DNA of 9,456 bases from an archaeon. Lineage in GTDB: Archaea > Micrarchaeota > Micrarchaeia > Norongarragalinales > SBBD01. Below the pieces are notes generated by a model that was not told the DNA's origin, made no database searches, and saw only the letters and a program-made list of their open reading frames with translations. Every line of letters begins with the position of its first letter. The first letter of the stretch is position 1. The position numbers were made by a program, and so were the translations under genes. The stretch lies in the NCBI GenBank assembly GCA_005239845.1, contig SBBD01000031.1, positions 1 through 9,456 of the forward strand. Direction: 5' to 3'. Below are positions 6,581 through 9,456 of this stretch, one piece after another.

Positions 6581-6663
6581 GAAAGCAAGACCTAAGGCAT
6601 ACCCTACTTGTGCATGCCGTTAATCCTATGGGGGAAACGGCTCTCGCCGATTTAACGCTTTTA

Positions 6664-7026
6664 TTACGCTATTTTTGCTCCGTGGCTTGCCAGGAATTGC
6701 CGCAACGGCTCTTTTTGCTGCAGGCCTTCCAAGCGATCCCCGTTCTGCGCCAGGAACATGGGCGTCCCTCCCACGCTATATTCCTGCCAGTAGTTCGGGT
6801 ACTTGCCCACGTCCATGACTTTCACGCGGAAACCTTCTCCCGCAAGCTCTCGCAGGATGGGCGCTTGTTGTTGGCAGAAGTGGCAGTCTGCGCGATAGAA
6901 GTACATGACGGGAGACGCGTCGTTTCTGTACGCTTCGTTTCCCGACTGCGCCGCCAATACTCCGAACAGGACGAGCAGGCCCACGACCGCCAGCACGCCT
7001 ATCAAAACCAGGTTCTTCGTCTTCAC
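6664..7026 (-). CDS. Membrane-anchored thioredoxin-like protein, single domain
   Basis: A 120-residue protein: basic tip (KTK), one N-terminal membrane helix (about 5-27), then an extracytoplasmic thioredoxin fold. Strand VMYFYRADCHFC carries the active-site C48-H-F-C51, and VGGTPMF holds the cis-proline P89. The domain ends after a short helix, a compact version of the fold without extra subdomains. The start is GTG 7026, with GAGGTGA seven bases upstream; the open frame extends further, into the preceding gene, but without a comparable site. The start lies 22 bases after the stop of the three-domain thioredoxin gene, so the two are very likely one transcript. A role in forming, reducing or shuffling disulfides of exported proteins is the natural inference. 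The HF dipeptide between the cysteines does not settle the direction. Confidence 0.88.
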   Translation of the reverse strand: MKTKNLVLIGVLAVVGLLVLFGVLAAQSGNEAYRNDASPVMYFYRADCHFCQQQAPILRELAGEGFRVKVMDVGKYPNYWQEYSVGGTPMFLAQNGDRLEGLQQKEPLRQFLASHGAKIA

Positions 7027-7033
7027 GCTCTGT

Positions 7034-7040
7034 TCACCTC
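7034..7040 (-). promoter_or_regulatory. Strong ribosome binding site of the single-domain thioredoxin gene
   Basis: The minus strand reads GAGGTGA seven bases before GTG 7026, within the 22-base gap after the upstream stop. It fixes a non-ATG start and supports coupled expression of the two redox genes. Confidence 0.7.
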
Positions 7041-7048
7041 TGCGTACC

Positions 7049-8278
7049 CTACACAGGCACCGTGATTTCCTTAGTAACGCTCTTGTTTTGTATGACGACT
7101 TGCCCACTTTGCAAGTCCTTGTAGTTTGCCGTTGGAAGCGTCTGGAAGTTGGTAAACACGTACCACCCATCCGGTTCCTTGGAATAGGCTTGCCCCAAAA
7201 TGGTTTGCATGCTCGGATACAAGGCGATTTCCGGCGATATCAGCAACGTGGGCACTTTCGTCACGTTGTATTTTTCGACGTATTCCTTCCCCACTTTGGA
7301 CCCGATGTCGTACACGGTTTCGGAAACGGGGTCCGCGTTGTATTTTTTCAAGATCGTCCGGTGAATTTCAGGAGCATAGCATTCCTCGCACGCCTCATCC
7401 ACAAGGTAAATGAACTTGACGTAGCCTTCCACGTTTCCGGTTTCCAAGTTGCGGTACGGCGGATTGTAGGTCCTCAAAACAAACGTGCCGTCGCTTTCTT
7501 GCGTTCCGATTTCCAGCAACTGTTTCCGCAAGTTGGGATAGGCGGCAAAGTCTTTCGAGTAGAGGAGCGTGGGCACTTTCGTGATGTTGTATTTCCGCAC
7601 GAGTTCCTTTCCGGGGTCAGAGTTGTAGTCCACGCTTAATTTGATGGAAATGGTTATTCCCAGCGCCTGCAAGTAGTCCGGAGGCAACCCTTCCCGGGAA
7701 AGGTTGACGCACTTTAAGCAATCGGGATCGTTCAGAAACGTGGCGGTGATGGCGCCAATGGTTTCCCTCGTGGAAACGTTGACGTAGACCGGAATGAGGC
7801 GGTGGAACACGTAGACTCCCCCTCCCCGGTTGTCCATGAGCTTCGTGAACGGCTCGGGGATCTTCTCGAAGCCGCTTTCCACTACGGCCACGAGCGTTGG
7901 CACTCCCTCAATGCGGTTGTCCGCGACAAGCTTTTGGCCTTCTTCCGAATCGTATGAAACTGTTTTTTCCGCAGAAACTTGGACCCCTGTTCTTTTCACG
8001 GCTTTTGCCATTTCCTCCACGTTGAAGCAGTTCCCGCAGGAATCATCCACGAGCTTTACCAGCCTCACCGTCGTGAGTTCGGTGGATGGCGTGGTAATGG
8101 GGGGCGTAGGCGTGGGTGTCGGCGCAGGAGTCATTGCCGGCAGAATGACGGTGAGAACGTATGCTATTGCCAGTGCCAAAAGCGCTATCCCCGCCGCCAG
8201 CAGCACAGGCTTATTCCCTGCCTTTTTCCCTTTTTTTTCTTTGGAGTTTCTCGGTTCTGGCTCGTGCTTGTTTTTCAT
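7049..8278 (-). CDS. Membrane-anchored protein with three tandem thioredoxin-like domains
   Basis: A 409-residue protein: a Lys/Glu-rich cytosolic tip (1-23), a signal-anchor helix (24-46), a Pro/Thr stalk (PAPTPTPTPP, 51-60), then three consecutive thioredoxin-like units of about 105-110 residues. Each has a hydrophobic strand ending in a CxxC (C81-G-N-C84, C187-L-K-C190, C297-E-E-C300) and, about 45 residues later, a cis-proline loop (GVPTL P127, KVPTL P236, KVPTL P343). Each unit then ends with a DG or GGG turn plus an aromatic strand (VYVFH, TFVLR, WYVFT). Units 2 and 3 are most alike. The short tail after 390 is beta-like. ATG 8278 is chosen because a purine-rich ribosome site (GGGGAAGGA) lies upstream and the protein opens with a normal anchor. 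It heads a transcript with the single-domain thioredoxin. The domains should face outside; oxidase, reductase or isomerase activity cannot be told. Confidence 0.87.
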   Translation of the reverse strand: MKNKHEPEPRNSKEKKGKKAGNKPVLLAAGIALLALAIAYVLTVILPAMTPAPTPTPTPPITTPSTELTTVRLVKLVDDSCGNCFNVEEMAKAVKRTGVQVSAEKTVSYDSEEGQKLVADNRIEGVPTLVAVVESGFEKIPEPFTKLMDNRGGGVYVFHRLIPVYVNVSTRETIGAITATFLNDPDCLKCVNLSREGLPPDYLQALGITISIKLSVDYNSDPGKELVRKYNITKVPTLLYSKDFAAYPNLRKQLLEIGTQESDGTFVLRTYNPPYRNLETGNVEGYVKFIYLVDEACEECYAPEIHRTILKKYNADPVSETVYDIGSKVGKEYVEKYNVTKVPTLLISPEIALYPSMQTILGQAYSKEPDGWYVFTNFQTLPTANYKDLQSGQVVIQNKSVTKEITVPV

Positions 8279-8316
8279 GGGATTCTTCCTTCCCCTTATT
8301 GCGTGTAGGCCTAAAC

Positions 8317-8366
8317 AACCAAAAAAATAAAAAAGGGGAGCTTTTGCTGACCCCAACTCTAAAAAG
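8317..8366. promoter_or_regulatory. Divergent promoter region, redox genes and coiled-coil gene
   Basis: The 112-base gap between the two starts holds an A-run (AAAAAAATAAAAAAGGGG, about 8322-8339) that reads T-rich toward the redox genes. It could be their TATA/initiation region about 45-60 bases from ATG 8278. CTCTAAAAAG at 8357-8366 lies about 28 bases before ATG 8391, a spacing that suits a leaderless message for the + gene, which has no ribosome site. The assignment is by position only. Confidence 0.35.
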
Positions 8367-8390
8367 CGTTTGTACCCTCTAATCTTTCCC

Positions 8391-9456
8391 ATGGGCTTTT
8401 GGAACCGGTTATTTGCCAGCAAGGGCGCGCCTGTCACGCCTTCCTTCGAACAACTGAGCGTGCGCTGGCCTGAGCTTGCTGCTTACTTGGAAAAGGAGCA
8501 GGCAGCGCTCGTACAACCCGTGCTTCCACAAGCCGTTTCCAGCATGCAAAAAATCAAGGACGGTTTCCAATTCCTCGAAAAACGAATGGAAAAGCTGTTC
8601 CAGAAGCCCCTGGAGACTCCCAACCCTGCCCTTCCCCGCATCGCGAAACAAATGCGGGAAAACTACGTGAAACGGGCCCAGCACGTGCTGGCCGATTTAT
8701 ACGTGCCACCCCAGCCATCCTATTCCAACATTTCCGAGTTCCACCGCCGCGTCTTGGATGCTCTAACACAATTGAACAAAGTGGCGGCAGACAACCGGTA
8801 CCTCATCGGATTCTACCGGGAAGATTTTGAAGTGCTTGGGAAGGAAATGCAGGAATTGGCCCGCGAGGCAGACGCACTGAAAGTATGGCTGGAAAATTTG
8901 CAGCCCCGCATGCAGGCGTATGAGCAAGCGCTCCAACAATGGAAACAAGCCAACGACCAAGAACACGTACTATTTTCTCTCCAAAAACGTCGGGGAGACC
9001 TGCAAGCCTCCCTCAATGCCCTTCCTCGCGTGAACGAAAGCGAATGGGCCTCTTTGAGACAACAGCAAAAAACACTGGGTCAGCAAGCGGAGGCCCTTGC
9101 TTCCGAAATTTCGAGGATTAAGTCCCACGCCCTCGAACTTCTCCTTCCCTTGCAGCGCTTGTTCCGCAAGTTTGAAAGACTGAGTTTGGACAAGAAAATG
9201 AGCGGGATTGCCCGCCTGTACTCGGAAGACCCCTGGATTGCGCTCCAACAAGAGCCGTCGTGCAAGCGAGGAAAACTTTTCAAGGTCTTTCGCATCCACG
9301 ACAAGAGAGCGTTTCTCAATCATTCCCCGCATTTGCCGGAGCAACTCCTTCAGCAACGGCTGCCCCGACGGCTCTTGTTGGAGCGCAATCCAGGGGTCTT
9401 CCGAGTACAGGCGGGCAATCCCGCTCATTTTCTTGTCCAAACTCAGTCTTTCAAAC
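8391..9456 (+). CDS. Coiled-coil protein of unknown function (3' partial; last 66 codons suspect)
   Basis: An open frame from ATG 8391 runs to the window edge without a stop. I recognise no named domain. The protein starts MGFWNRLFASKGAP, a short amphipathic tip. A helical, charged N-terminal part follows (20-110), with PRIAKQMRENYVKRAQHVL as a marked helix. Long heptad-like coiled coils occur at about 120-205 and 208-255 (Gln, Glu, Lys and Leu rich, no cysteine). No signal or membrane helix is evident, so it is probably cytosolic. Codons through S290 (base 9260) look genuine. Beyond that the sequence enters the spacer and returning arm of a perfect inverted repeat, and the encoded residues change to a Cys/Arg/His-rich, non-coiled stretch. 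The true continuation is probably the 35 residues encoded on the minus strand of 9261-9365 (GQPLLKELLRQMRG onward), which restore the helical character. Confidence 0.75.
   Translation, partial: MGFWNRLFASKGAPVTPSFEQLSVRWPELAAYLEKEQAALVQPVLPQAVSSMQKIKDGFQFLEKRMEKLFQKPLETPNPALPRIAKQMRENYVKRAQHVLADLYVPPQPSYSNISEFHRRVLDALTQLNKVAADNRYLIGFYREDFEVLGKEMQELAREADALKVWLENLQPRMQAYEQALQQWKQANDQEHVLFSLQKRRGDLQASLNALPRVNESEWASLRQQQKTLGQQAEALASEISRIKSHALELLLPLQRLFRKFERLSLDKKMSGIARLYSEDPWIALQQEPSCKRGKLFKVFRIHDKRAFLNHSPHLPEQLLQQRLPRRLLLERNPGVFRVQAGNPAHFLVQTQSFK
9170..9456. repeat. Perfect 91-bp inverted repeat with 105-base spacer at the window end
   Basis: Bases 9170-9260 reappear as an exact reverse complement at 9366-9456, separated by 105 bases (9261-9365). 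The first arm lies inside the coiled-coil gene. Read on the minus strand from the right edge, the copy arm gives the same residues (DKKMSGIARLYSEDPW and on) and then passes in frame into the spacer. The spacer then reads as 35 plausible helical residues. This is what results when a strand folds back or switches template near a contig end. A biological inverted repeat is less likely. Confidence 0.9.

Noticed and set aside
6581..6663. The 83-base gap between the convergent DUF1624 and thioredoxin genes, examined for an RNA gene or terminator hairpin.
   Set aside because: No cloverleaf and no convincing stem with a T-run. A short T-rich stretch (TTTTATTA) near 6659-6666 overlaps the thioredoxin stop, but this is too weak to call a terminator.
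6502..7639. Two overlapping + strand open frames (187 and 244 codons) opposite the thioredoxin-like genes.
   Set aside because: Both are antisense to genes with clear CxxC and cis-proline motifs and ribosome sites, and neither shows a domain or a start site.
8098..8130. A GT-rich, repeat-like stretch resembling a microsatellite.
   Set aside because: It encodes the Pro/Thr stalk (PAPTPTPTPP) of the three-domain thioredoxin protein and needs no other explanation.
8218..8245. A long T-rich run on the + strand considered as a transcription terminator.
   Set aside because: On the coding (minus) strand it encodes the Lys-rich cytosolic tip of the three-domain protein, and no + gene ends nearby.
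8970..9440. A 156-residue minus-strand open frame opposite the coiled-coil gene, with a plausible helical N-terminus.
   Set aside because: Its first residues repeat those of the + strand gene because the frame reads through the copy arm of the inverted repeat. After the spacer it becomes the antisense of the + gene. It is a product of the fold-back.

Overview
The window looks archaeal, most likely from a DPANN-type or other little-studied lineage. Starts are preceded by GGTGA/AGGTGG-type ribosome sites or by TATA-like boxes about 25 to 40 bases upstream. The exported proteins are rich in N-x-S/T sequons, and membrane-anchored proteins with Pro/Thr stalks replace bacterial-type envelope genes. 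No rRNA, tRNA, CRISPR array or insertion sequence was seen, so lineage is an inference.

Layout. The + strand opens with the tail of an alpha/beta hydrolase (1-245). It meets, with no gap, a minus-strand block: an FN3-containing, heavily glycosylatable surface protein (246-1664), a winged-helix protein (1693-2196), a four-cysteine two-helix membrane protein (2241-2654), a SpoT-like HD protein with an unusual C-terminal region (2747-4039), a four-helix membrane protein (4126-4707), a probable 47-residue membrane protein (4749-4892) and an FTR1-type iron permease (4938-5777). A divergent promoter separates the permease from a + strand DUF1624/HGSNAT-like membrane acyltransferase homologue (5876-6580). 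A minus-strand redox pair follows: a one-domain membrane thioredoxin-like protein (6664-7026) downstream of a three-domain one (7049-8278). Divergent from these is a + strand coiled-coil protein that runs off the window (8391-9456).

How the genes relate. Most of the products are membrane or extracytoplasmic. Cysteines are concentrated in the predicted outward-facing parts of three of them, while the presumed cytosolic proteins have almost none. This fits a local set of envelope proteins served by the two thioredoxin-like proteins, but the link is inference.

The most notable items are the three-fold thioredoxin repeat protein, the HD hydrolase with a kinase-like but degenerate C-terminal region, and a perfect 91-bp inverted repeat at the right end. 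The spacer of that repeat, read on the opposite strand, continues the coding frame of the + strand gene. This strongly suggests that the last ~196 bases are a fold-back assembly or amplification artefact.
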